Shown here piece after piece: positions 1 to 6,457 of a stretch of 8,578 bases of DNA. The stretch is from positions 1 through 8,578 of the forward strand of contig PNOO01000099.1 of assembly GCA_013824905.1 (NCBI GenBank), in the 5' to 3' direction. A model generated the notes under the pieces. It did no database searches, had not been told where the DNA came from, and was given only the letters and a program-made list of their open reading frames with translations. A program made the position numbers and the translations under genes. The first letter of the stretch is position 1, and the number at the start of each line of letters is the position of its first letter. This stretch comes from Syntrophus sp. (in: bacteria) (GTDB lineage: Bacteria > Desulfobacterota > Syntrophia > Syntrophales > UBA5619).

Positions 1-142
1 TCCTGAACTCTTGTGTTGATGTAATTTTAGAAATGTGCAAGATGGTATCCGGCAACGGTTGAAAGAACGTGGCGCCGCCTAAAACTCCGATACAGAAGGG
101 AAAAGGAAGGAATAGAAGCAGGAGTGCGACAGGTAGAGCATA

Positions 143-1489
143 ATGGACCAAAGGACCAATAGAACATTTATCTGCAGTGTGCTGTTCATAGACATCGTGG
201 AATGCTCGACAAAGCCTGTCGAGGAACAGATATGGTTGAAGGAACGTTTCAATGCCCTTCTGTCTGAAACTATCAAGGACATTGCCGTCAACGATCGAAT
301 CCTCCTGGATACCGGTGACGGCGCCGCCCTAGGATTCTTGGGAGATCCTGAAGACGCCCTGTTTGTTGCCATGGAACTAAGGGATTCAGCAATGAACGAT
401 CAGCGGGATCCATCCCTTTCTTTATCCATTCGCATGGGCATTAATCTCGGTCCGGTGAAACTGGTTAAAGATATCAATCAGCAGCTTAACCTGATCGGGG
501 ATGGGATCAATGTAGCACAACGGATAATGAGCTTTGCAGATCCGGGCAAACTGCTCGTCTCACGCTCATACTACGAAGTCATCTCCTGTCTATCCCAGGA
601 ATACGCCAAATTATTCAGTGATGAGGGGCTGCACGCGGACAAGCATGTCCGGCAGCACAGGATCTATGCGGTTGGACATTATGAGTTTAAAAAAGCAACC
701 ATCGGGGTCCCGGTCAGCCGAAAAACCGCTCCCGAACCGAAGGAAGCTCCTTTAACGGATCAACCTCAACAGGGGGAAAACCGATCCATCGATACTCAGG
801 CCTCCAGGTATCGTAAGACCATCACTCTTCTTTTGGCAACACTGCCGCAGCGTCCTTTTCATAAAAAATGGATATCCGCAGCCATTCCTCTGGCCATACT
901 CGTCGTCCTGTTCGCTGCTTTTGCCTTGCGTGGAGGGAAGGGCACGACAGAAAATCCATCCTCTCCTAAAGTCGTCACTGCCGTTCCAAGGCCGAAGCCA
1001 TCCGTTACGCGTGTTGCTCCACCCGATACAAAAAAGACCGAACCCCTTAGATCAACTGACCCCTCTATATCTCAGCCCCTCTCTTCCAAGAGAGTTGCCC
1101 GCATCGGTTTTACTTTATCGGCTGTCGAGAGGAAAGGCCTCGACATCACTCTGACAGTGAGTTTGAAGAACACTGCCGCTGACGCGAGGAGCGTGGCCCT
1201 CTACGATAACCATTACAGTTGGCCCAAATCCCACCTGACCGATAAGGGCGGCCGCTCTTATGAAGTCCAGGAAGTCTACTTCCGAAAGGGCGGGAAGCGT
1301 ATTTCCATGTATGATACGGGGAAAACGGGTATCCCCATCAACGGAGGGGCGACGGTCACCGCTCACCTGGTCTTCAGGAAATTTCCCGACAGTTCCCGTG
1401 AGGCGGTCCTTAATCTACATCCCTTTATCTATTATGGCTGGCGCTGGACAGAGCATGATGTGAATTTTCCGGACATTTCCCTGGAATAA
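143..1489 (+). CDS. Membrane-anchored class III adenylate/guanylate cyclase-like protein with C-terminal extracytoplasmic domain
   Basis: A 448-residue protein. Residues about 9-180 match the class III nucleotidyl cyclase catalytic fold: LFIDIVECS carries the first metal aspartate (D17), DTGDGAALGF the second (D59), and IGDGINVAQR the transition-state Asn123 and Arg127, followed by the family-typical FADPGKLLVS. The lysine normally four residues before the second metal aspartate is Leu55, so substrate choice (ATP or GTP) and activity are uncertain. A polar, proline-rich linker (about 185-225) leads to one hydrophobic helix (243-262), a second Pro/Ser/Thr/Lys-rich linker, and a beta-rich C-terminal domain (about 315-448) that I do not recognise with certainty; it resembles small Ig-like DUF4352-type domains. 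Predicted topology is cyclase inside, C-terminal domain outside, suggesting a sensor or anchor role (inference). The ATG is preceded by AGGTAGAG four bases upstream and by an in-frame TAG at 134-136, which fixes the upstream limit. The gene looks less GC-rich than its neighbours. Confidence 0.85.
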   Translation: MDQRTNRTFICSVLFIDIVECSTKPVEEQIWLKERFNALLSETIKDIAVNDRILLDTGDGAALGFLGDPEDALFVAMELRDSAMNDQRDPSLSLSIRMGINLGPVKLVKDINQQLNLIGDGINVAQRIMSFADPGKLLVSRSYYEVISCLSQEYAKLFSDEGLHADKHVRQHRIYAVGHYEFKKATIGVPVSRKTAPEPKEAPLTDQPQQGENRSIDTQASRYRKTITLLLATLPQRPFHKKWISAAIPLAILVVLFAAFALRGGKGTTENPSSPKVVTAVPRPKPSVTRVAPPDTKKTEPLRSTDPSISQPLSSKRVARIGFTLSAVERKGLDITLTVSLKNTAADARSVALYDNHYSWPKSHLTDKGGRSYEVQEVYFRKGGKRISMYDTGKTGIPINGGATVTAHLVFRKFPDSSREAVLNLHPFIYYGWRWTEHDVNFPDISLE

Positions 1490-1495
1490 ATCCGC

Positions 1496-3058
1496 TCACA
1501 CTCTTCCGCCGGGTAAAAGCCCTCTGGCAAGAAGGCTCAGGATGCCCTGGCCTTTTTTATATGCCTGACCGTTCAGGATAAGCTGTTCCACCTTCAGGCC
1601 CAGAAGGGCATCCGGTTTCATTTCCAGGGGATTCCTGTTCAGGATGACCATATCGGCTATCTTGCCCGTTTCCAGGGAACCGCGCTCCTTTTCGTCAAAG
1701 GTCGTCCAGGCCGCATGGTAGGTGAACATTTTCAAGGCCTCAGGAATGGTGACGGACTGTTCGGGGATGTAATGATTGCAGGCGGCATAGATGCCGAAGA
1801 TCGGATCCGGCAAAGTACAGGGGGCGTCGGAGCCGCCGCTGAGTACGATCCCCATATCGGTCATCTTTCTCAGCGGAGAGATTTTCTCCACGCGTTCCCC
1901 CAAGATATGCTTCAGAAACACGAGAGGCTCCAGGTCCCACATCAAAAAAGCGGGTTGCAGAGGGATCTGGATGCCGAGTTCGGCGCACTTTTGCAGCCCT
2001 TCCTCGGAGGGGAGGCAGGCGTGGATGATCCCGTGACGATGATCCTTGCGGGGATAATCCTTCAGGGCGGCCTCGATGGCCATGACCGCCTGATCGAAGG
2101 CCGCATCGCCGATGGCATGCATCTCGATCTGTAAGCCTTCGCGGTTGGCCTGTTTCGCAAACTCTATGACTTCACTATCTCTGTAAAAGAGGATGCCTCG
2201 GTTTTCGATATTGTTGGCATACGGCTGCCTCAACGCCCCGTCCTCGCTGCCGAAGCAGCCATCCAGGGCGGTTGCGAAGCATCCTCCTACCCGGGGAAGT
2301 CTTCGCTTCTTCACCTTGCCCATATCCATGGTCTGGAAGAAGATCCTGGTCTGAAAACCGGTATCGAGACCCTTACCGAGAACTGTCTCCATGGTCACAT
2401 CCATATCCAGCGGGAAACCCACGCCGGATGCGGTATGCATCATGCCGATCCCCTTTTCCGCCAGCGCATCGACCGCCCGCAGCATGTTCCTGACAGTCCG
2501 CAGAGGGGAAATCTTTTTGGTCACAAAATCAGTAACGGCAAAAAAGGCCTCCTGGTTCATTTCCCCCGTATCTTCATGATACCCGCGCAGGGCCTTCACC
2601 GGCTTTGGCAGCAGGGCAATCATTTTACTGTTCAAAATACAGGCGTGACCATCATACTTGACGATGAACACGGCCCTGTCCGGACAGACCTTGTCGAGCT
2701 CATCCCTCGATATAAGCCTCTTTTCCTCAACCAAGTGGGTTGAAGCCCCAAATCCCATGATGAGCTTGTCGTTGTTGTCCAGTGCGAATTTTCTGATGTG
2801 CTCGCACATCTCGGGCAAGCTGCGCGCCGACCTTACATCGAGGCCGGCGTTGAAGAGGGCATAAGAGGCAAAATGGAGGTGGGTATCCCCGAAGCAGGGA
2901 AGCAGGGATCGCCCGCCGAGGACCTCCCGCGGCGAGCCTTCATACGCCGTGGGAAGGGCGTCTCCCACATGAAGAATCCGTCCCCGATCCTCCACAAGGT
3001 ATCTGTATACATGATTTTCTCTGTCACACGTAATGATAGCGCCTTCGTATGTTTTCAT
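1496..3058 (-). CDS. YtcJ-like metal-dependent amidohydrolase (amidohydrolase_3 family)
   Basis: A 520-residue metallo-hydrolase of the amidohydrolase superfamily, presumably cytoplasmic (no signal peptide). Visible family motifs in order are GDTHLHF (metal His60 and His62), DGHACILNS (His138), TALDGCFGSEDGALRQPY, EMHAIGDAAFDQA (His314), HGIIHACLPSEE (His346) and SGGSDAPCTLPDP (Asp411), then the C-terminal beta-sandwich signature GSLETGKIADMVILNRNPL. This set is typical of YtcJ-type proteins, which hydrolyse amide or ester bonds in poorly defined substrates; the true substrate cannot be read from the sequence. I chose the ATG at 3058 because AGGAAAG lies eight bases upstream. A TTG at 3109 would add 17 residues and overlap the preceding gene, but has no comparable ribosome site. 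It is the last gene of a likely corA-ferritin-amidohydrolase transcript, 44 bp after the ferritin stop, and ends 6 bp from the convergent cyclase. Confidence 0.88.
   Translation of the reverse strand: MKTYEGAIITCDRENHVYRYLVEDRGRILHVGDALPTAYEGSPREVLGGRSLLPCFGDTHLHFASYALFNAGLDVRSARSLPEMCEHIRKFALDNNDKLIMGFGASTHLVEEKRLISRDELDKVCPDRAVFIVKYDGHACILNSKMIALLPKPVKALRGYHEDTGEMNQEAFFAVTDFVTKKISPLRTVRNMLRAVDALAEKGIGMMHTASGVGFPLDMDVTMETVLGKGLDTGFQTRIFFQTMDMGKVKKRRLPRVGGCFATALDGCFGSEDGALRQPYANNIENRGILFYRDSEVIEFAKQANREGLQIEMHAIGDAAFDQAVMAIEAALKDYPRKDHRHGIIHACLPSEEGLQKCAELGIQIPLQPAFLMWDLEPLVFLKHILGERVEKISPLRKMTDMGIVLSGGSDAPCTLPDPIFGIYAACNHYIPEQSVTIPEALKMFTYHAAWTTFDEKERGSLETGKIADMVILNRNPLEMKPDALLGLKVEQLILNGQAYKKGQGILSLLARGLLPGGRV
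1532..1558 (+). terminator. Probable intrinsic terminator of the cyclase gene, inside the convergent amidohydrolase ORF
   Basis: The stem AGGC-(T)-CAGG (1533-1541) pairs with CCTGGCCT (1546-1553) around an ATGC tetraloop, with one bulged T, and runs straight into six T residues (1553-1558). It lies about 43 bases after the cyclase stop codon. No equivalent hairpin-plus-T-run was seen for the minus-strand transcript. Folding was done by eye, with no energy calculation. Confidence 0.55.
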
Positions 3059-3102
3059 CGGCACTGCTTTCCTGCAGCGGATTTTCCCGCCGGCCGGTCT
3101 TT

Positions 3103-3582
3103 TCAGCAACCCAGCCGTTTCTTCATCTCCGAGAGCCTCTTAAAATGTCCCTTCTCTTCGGTGATGATCTGTTCGATCGCTCTCCGCTGATCCGCCGGCA
3201 GCAGTTCCCGCATCTCGCGGTAATAGTGGATGGCGTCGAGTTCCCGCTGGATGGCAAAATCGAGAGCGGAGGCCTCGTCCCGGATCTTCGCCAGCTCGCC
3301 GGCGAACGCTTCCGTGGTAAAGACAAGGCGGTTGTCCACGTAATTATGGAGATAGGCGGCGTACTCCCCGTCGTAACCCTCCGGGGGGACGTTCCGGTCC
3401 ATCCCGGCGAGGATCTCCGCAAAGGTCCGCTGATGCCTGACCTCCTCGTCGGCCAGATGCTGGAAGAGGGCCTTCGTTTCTTCCTTTCCGGCGAGCTGTA
3501 CAGCGTAACGGTAGAAATGTGCGCCATTCTCCTCGATCCGGACCGCCACCTCGACGATATCGCTTGCTTCAAAGACAGCCAT
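3103..3582 (-). CDS. Rubrerythrin-like ferritin-family diiron protein, no rubredoxin domain
   Basis: A 159-residue, almost wholly helical protein with the four-helix-bundle diiron pattern of rubrerythrin/ferritin-like proteins. Candidate iron ligands are Glu17/Glu18 (RIEENGAHFY), the first ExxH at Glu47-His50 (DEEVRHQ), Glu114 (IQRELDAIHYY) and the second ExxH at Glu143-His146 (EEKGHF). The C-terminal CxxC rubredoxin domain of classical rubrerythrin is absent and the protein ends soon after the bundle, so it would need an external electron donor if it is a peroxide reductase. Iron storage or another diiron role is also possible. The start is ATG 3582, because AGGAGG sits seven bases upstream; a TTG six bases earlier is not needed. 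It lies 67 bp after corA and 44 bp before the amidohydrolase on the same strand, consistent with co-transcription. No metal-dependent regulatory site was seen in the gap. Confidence 0.86.
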   Translation of the reverse strand: MAVFEASDIVEVAVRIEENGAHFYRYAVQLAGKEETKALFQHLADEEVRHQRTFAEILAGMDRNVPPEGYDGEYAAYLHNYVDNRLVFTTEAFAGELAKIRDEASALDFAIQRELDAIHYYREMRELLPADQRRAIEQIITEEKGHFKRLSEMKKRLGC

Positions 3583-3649
3583 GTTCAACCTCCTATCTCA
3601 TAAACTCCTGTCGCAGAATAGCACCTCCGGGAAGGGGCATTGAGTGCGG

Positions 3650-4720
3650 CTACAGCCATTTTTTTCGTTTAAAGTAGAACAGCATCACAACGGCGGTGAC
3701 AATCATCAACCCCCAGAGGACGAAGTATCCCCATTGCCACTCCAGTTCCGGCATGTATTTGAAATTCATCCCGTAGACCCCGACAAGGAAGGTCAGGGGC
3801 ATGAACAGGGTCGCGATGAGGGTGAGGACCTTCATGATCTCGTTCATCCGGTTGCTGACGGAGGAGAGGTAGATGTCGAGCATCCCGGAGAGCATGTCCC
3901 GGTAGGTCTCAATCGTGTCGATCACCTGGACGACGTGGTCGTATATATCACGGAAATAAATAACCGACGATTCGTGGATAAGCGACGAGTCGGACCGGGC
4001 GAGACCGCCGATCATCTCCCGCAGCGGCCAGACCGATTTACGCAGGAAGATCATCTCCCGCTTGAGGGTCTGGATAGACTGGAGGGTCTTCGGCGAGGGA
4101 GAGCCGACCAGCTTCTCTTCCAGGATTTCGATCTTTTCTCCGAATTTGTCCAGAACAGGAAAGACGCTATCCACAATCACGTCGAGGAGGGCATGGGCAA
4201 GGTAGTCGGCCCCGGCCCTGCGCAGGCGGCCCTTTTCGTTGCGGAGTCGCTCCCGGACAGGATCGAGGAGTTTTCCCTCCTTCTCCTGAAGAGAGATCAG
4301 CCAGTTGGAGCCCAAAACGATGCTGATCTGCTCGGGGACAAAACCGTCGTCGGCGTCTTCACAAAACAACCTGAGAACAATGTAATAATACTCGTCGTGA
4401 TCCTCGCTCTTCGGGCGCTGTTCCGTGTTCAGAATGTCTTCGAGGATCAACGGATGGAGGTTGAAGACGCTTCCCATCTGTTCGAGGAGGTGGATTTCCT
4501 GGAGGCCGTCAATATGAATCCAGGCGACGCCCGCCCTGTCGGAGGAGGGCAGAACCCCGTCCAAAGTGGAAATTTCCTTTTCCCGAAAATAGGTTTCATC
4601 GTACTCGCGAAGGGTGATTTTCGCCTTCTCCGAATGCTTCTCCCCGATATGAATCAAAAAACCAGGCGGGAGACCGGTTTTGGCGGATCTTTTCTTTGCT
4701 GTGCCGGTTTTTCCGGGCAT
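3650..4720 (-). CDS. corA: CorA family magnesium/cobalt transport protein
   Basis: A 356-residue protein of the CorA/2-TM-GxN channel family, which lets Mg2+ (also Co2+ or Ni2+) into the cell as a homopentamer. The long N-terminal region (about 1-290) is the charged cytoplasmic alpha/beta funnel and long stalk helix. TM1 (about 298-316) ends in the diagnostic YGMNF motif (GMN at 317-319). The short external loop contains MPEL, and TM2 (about 332-350) is followed by the basic tail KRKKW. Motif position and total length are normal for the family. The ATG is well supported by GGAGG eight bases upstream. The N-terminus (first 15 residues) is lysine/arginine-rich and probably disordered. The gene heads a likely operon with the rubrerythrin-like gene and amidohydrolase, and is divergent from the sigma54 activator. 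No Mg2+ riboswitch-like leader is evident in the upstream region. Confidence 0.95.
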   Translation of the reverse strand: MPGKTGTAKKRSAKTGLPPGFLIHIGEKHSEKAKITLREYDETYFREKEISTLDGVLPSSDRAGVAWIHIDGLQEIHLLEQMGSVFNLHPLILEDILNTEQRPKSEDHDEYYYIVLRLFCEDADDGFVPEQISIVLGSNWLISLQEKEGKLLDPVRERLRNEKGRLRRAGADYLAHALLDVIVDSVFPVLDKFGEKIEILEEKLVGSPSPKTLQSIQTLKREMIFLRKSVWPLREMIGGLARSDSSLIHESSVIYFRDIYDHVVQVIDTIETYRDMLSGMLDIYLSSVSNRMNEIMKVLTLIATLFMPLTFLVGVYGMNFKYMPELEWQWGYFVLWGLMIVTAVVMLFYFKRKKWL

Positions 4721-4786
4721 GTTCTTTTCCTCCGTGCAGCGTTTATCGTGCTGCGATGATGTATGATCAACTTCGGAAACAGTATT

Positions 4787-4815
4787 AATCTAGCCCATCA
4801 CCCCTCGAAATACAA
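4787..4815 (-). promoter_or_regulatory. Weak candidate sigma70 promoter for corA
   Basis: Read on the minus strand, TTGTAT (4815-4810) and TAGATT (4792-4787) are separated by 17 bases. The matches to consensus are only 3/6 and 4/6. It would place the start of transcription near 4780, leaving a leader of about 60 bases with the GGAGG site at its end. Spacing is the main support. Confidence 0.3.
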
Positions 4816-4816
4816 T

Positions 4817-4872
4817 GAAAAAGTCGGTGAGTCTGGCCGCCGCCGCAGGCGCTTTTTCTCCGGCACTTTTTC
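4817..4872. repeat. Inverted repeat with GC-rich interior and T-runs
   Basis: GAAAAAGT (4817-4824) is exactly complementary to ACTTTTTC (4865-4872). The pairing extends through CGG/CCG if two bases on the right arm bulge out. The interior is GC-rich and holds a small CGCC-GCA-GGCG hairpin (4841-4851) followed by CTTTTT. It could be a cruciform, an insulator-like terminator or chance; no gene ends upstream of it on the plus strand. Confidence 0.4.
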
Positions 4873-4935
4873 CTTGACAAGCGGAGCGGAATTGCGGACT
4901 AACTTCCTGTATACTGTGTTATGACTGTTTCACTC

Positions 4936-5022
4936 CGCTGTCATGTCGAGTTGCCTGACCTGAGCTTGCCGGAGGATCAAACCATGACAGCGACATGATC
5001 ACCCCTCGATGAGCTCGGGGTG
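4936..5022. repeat. Palindromic intergenic repeat element (REP/MITE-like)
   Basis: A perfect 10-bp inverted repeat, CGCTGTCATG (4936-4945) and CATGACAGCG (4983-4992), is followed by a second hairpin, CACCCC (5000-5005) with GGGGTG (5017-5022). Between and around the arms lie two inverted segments sharing a GAGCT core: CTGAGCTTGCCGGAGGAT and ACCCCTCGATGAGCTCGGGG. Read in the other direction the second encodes CHPELIEG. From memory, CHPELVEG-like peptides are the conceptual translation of a palindromic repeat scattered through many bacterial genomes. I infer a degenerate member of that kind of repeat. Confidence 0.5.
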
Positions 5023-5032
5023 GCATCTGCCC

Positions 5033-5041
5033 GGAGGTGAT
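5033..5041 (+). promoter_or_regulatory. Strong ribosome binding site deciding the start at 5042
   Basis: GGAGGTGAT directly precedes the ATG at 5042 and is fully complementary to the 3' end of 16S rRNA (anti-Shine-Dalgarno). It argues against the in-frame upstream ATG at 5009, which lies inside the palindromic repeat and would give a receiver domain with an unusual N-terminal extension. Confidence 0.8.
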
Positions 5042-6433
5042 ATGAGATACATCCTTGCGGCGACCGAAGACCGGACTGCGGTAGAGATCGTCCGCAGCGC
5101 TTTCCGCCGGTCATTCCATGTGGATGAGGCCTCCACGGTCCAAGGGGGCGTCGATCTCTCCCGGAAGAGGCGGTACGAATTCATCTTTATCGATCTCGAC
5201 CTGATCGACAAGCGGCAAAGCGTTGGCGGCGACGCTTTCCGGTTGCTCCGCCAGGCTTTCCCATCTGCCGAGATCATCGTCATGACCCCGCCGGAGAGGA
5301 TCCGGGAGGCGGTCGAAGCGGTGAAAGCGGGCGCCGCCAATTATGTGACCCATCCCCTGAATGCCGATGAGGTCCGGTACGTCGTAGAAAGCATCCATGA
5401 AGGCATCCGGGCGCAGTCGGAGCTCGACTACCTCCGGGACCGCTTCTGGCAGTCCGATTCCCTGGAGGTCGTCCAGACCCGGAATCCCGCCATGCGGGCC
5501 GTTTTTGAGCAAGTCCGTCTTGTCGCTCCTACAAAGAGCACCGTCCTTTTAGCCGGAGAGACGGGGACCGGCAAAGGGGTCCTGGCAAAGCTGATCCATC
5601 GCCACAGCAACCGGCGGGGGGTGCAGTTCATCGGCATCCACTGCGGCGCCATTCCCGACACACTCCTCGAAAGCGAACTTTTCGGGCATGAGAAGGGGGC
5701 CTTCACAGGCGCTTCCCGGCGGAAACTGGGCAAGTTCGAGTTGGCGCACGGAGGGACCATCTTCCTCGACGAGATCGGCACGATCACCCCCGCCGCCCAG
5801 ATCAAGCTCCTCCAGGTCCTCCAGGACGGCACATTTCAGCGTGTCGGCGGAGAGGCTCTCATCGAGACCGACGTCCGGATCATTGCCGCTTCCAACTCGG
5901 ATCTTGATGAAATGGTGGAGAAGGGGCTCTTTCGGAACGACCTTTACTACCGCCTCAACGTCTTTCCCATCACAATCCCGCCGCTCCGGGAACGCCGGGA
6001 AGACATCTCCCAGCTGACGGAGATCTTCCTCAAACAGATGAACCGTTTCAACCACCGGGGAATCCATTATATCCACCCTCTTGTCATGGATGCATTCCAG
6101 CGTTATCTCTGGCCCGGGAACATCCGCGAGCTGCAGAACCTCGTTGAGCGGGCCTGTATTCTGGAGACCTCCTCCATTCTGACGCCGGCGAGCTTCCCTG
6201 CCGAGCTCTTTGCCGACGGGCCGGCGGCAGCGCCGATACCCGGGGAAACCCAGCTCACACTGGCCGATGTCCGCAGCCGGGCCGTGGTAGAGACCGAGAA
6301 GCAATACCTCCGGGAGCTCCTCGCCCGAACCGGCGGGAGGATCAACCGGACGGCCGAGGCCGCAGGCATCACGGTCCGTCAGATCAACAAATTAATGCAC
6401 AAATACGGGATGAAAAAAGAAGAGTTCCGTTAG
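5042..6433 (+). CDS. NtrC-family sigma54-dependent response regulator with atypical receiver domain
   Basis: A 463-residue cytoplasmic transcription activator with the usual three parts. The receiver (about 1-122) keeps an acidic pair (Glu9, Asp10), the phospho-acceptor candidate Asp51 (FIFIDLDL) and Thr82, but has His104 (VTHPL) where the conserved lysine should be, and a slightly longer loop after Asp51. The AAA+ domain (about 148-375) is complete: Walker A GETGTGKG (172-179), the sigma54-contacting loop GAFTGA (219-224), Walker B GGTIFLDEI (237-245), NDLYYRLNVFPI and LRERREDI, then WPGNIREL. The C-terminus holds a Fis-type helix-turn-helix (INRTAEAAGITVRQINKLM). It should remodel RNA polymerase-sigma54 at distant promoters whose identity is unknown. 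No histidine kinase is adjacent, so it is an orphan in this window, and no sigma54-type -24/-12 site was convincingly seen here. It is divergent from corA and converges on the c-di-AMP synthase with a 24-bp gap. Confidence 0.93.
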   Translation: MRYILAATEDRTAVEIVRSAFRRSFHVDEASTVQGGVDLSRKRRYEFIFIDLDLIDKRQSVGGDAFRLLRQAFPSAEIIVMTPPERIREAVEAVKAGAANYVTHPLNADEVRYVVESIHEGIRAQSELDYLRDRFWQSDSLEVVQTRNPAMRAVFEQVRLVAPTKSTVLLAGETGTGKGVLAKLIHRHSNRRGVQFIGIHCGAIPDTLLESELFGHEKGAFTGASRRKLGKFELAHGGTIFLDEIGTITPAAQIKLLQVLQDGTFQRVGGEALIETDVRIIAASNSDLDEMVEKGLFRNDLYYRLNVFPITIPPLRERREDISQLTEIFLKQMNRFNHRGIHYIHPLVMDAFQRYLWPGNIRELQNLVERACILETSSILTPASFPAELFADGPAAAPIPGETQLTLADVRSRAVVETEKQYLRELLARTGGRINRTAEAAGITVRQINKLMHKYGMKKEEFR

Positions 6434-6457
6434 CCCAGGCGAGTGGGGAAGCATCCC

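Larger units (their letters stand above)
4721..5041. other. 321-bp divergent intergenic region between corA and the sigma54 activator
   Basis: No ORF with coding character is visible here. From left to right it holds the corA ribosome site and weak promoter candidate, an inverted repeat with T-runs (4817-4872), an isolated TTGACA (4874-4879) and TATACT (4910-4915) too far apart to pair, a palindromic repeat element (4936-5022), and the ribosome binding site of the activator gene at 5033-5041. Confidence 0.6.

Noticed and set aside
3..62. A 19-codon open frame from the window edge to TGA at 60-62, possibly the tail of an upstream gene.
   Set aside because: Too short to judge and matches no family I know; open frames this short occur by chance.
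3644..4759. Long open frame opposite corA, and similar long antisense frames opposite the activator, cdaA and amidohydrolase genes.
   Set aside because: They mirror real genes in GC-rich DNA; their translations show no recognisable domain, while the opposite strand encodes clear families.
4862..4879. A sigma54 -24/-12 promoter (GGCAC ... TTG).
   Set aside because: The spacing between the GG and the second element is about two bases too long and the essential GC at -12 is absent.
4874..4915. TTGACA and TATACT upstream of the activator as its promoter.
   Set aside because: Both boxes look good alone, but the spacer is 30 bases, far from 16-18, and no partner box lies at the right distance from either.
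5009..5041. Upstream start of the activator at ATG 5009.
   Set aside because: It lies in the palindromic repeat, while a perfect GGAGGTGAT sits directly before ATG 5042, which also fits the receiver domain start.
6434..6457. A bidirectional terminator between the activator and cdaA-ybbR stops.
   Set aside because: Only a 3-4 bp GGG/CCC stem is possible and no T-run follows on either side at a suitable distance.
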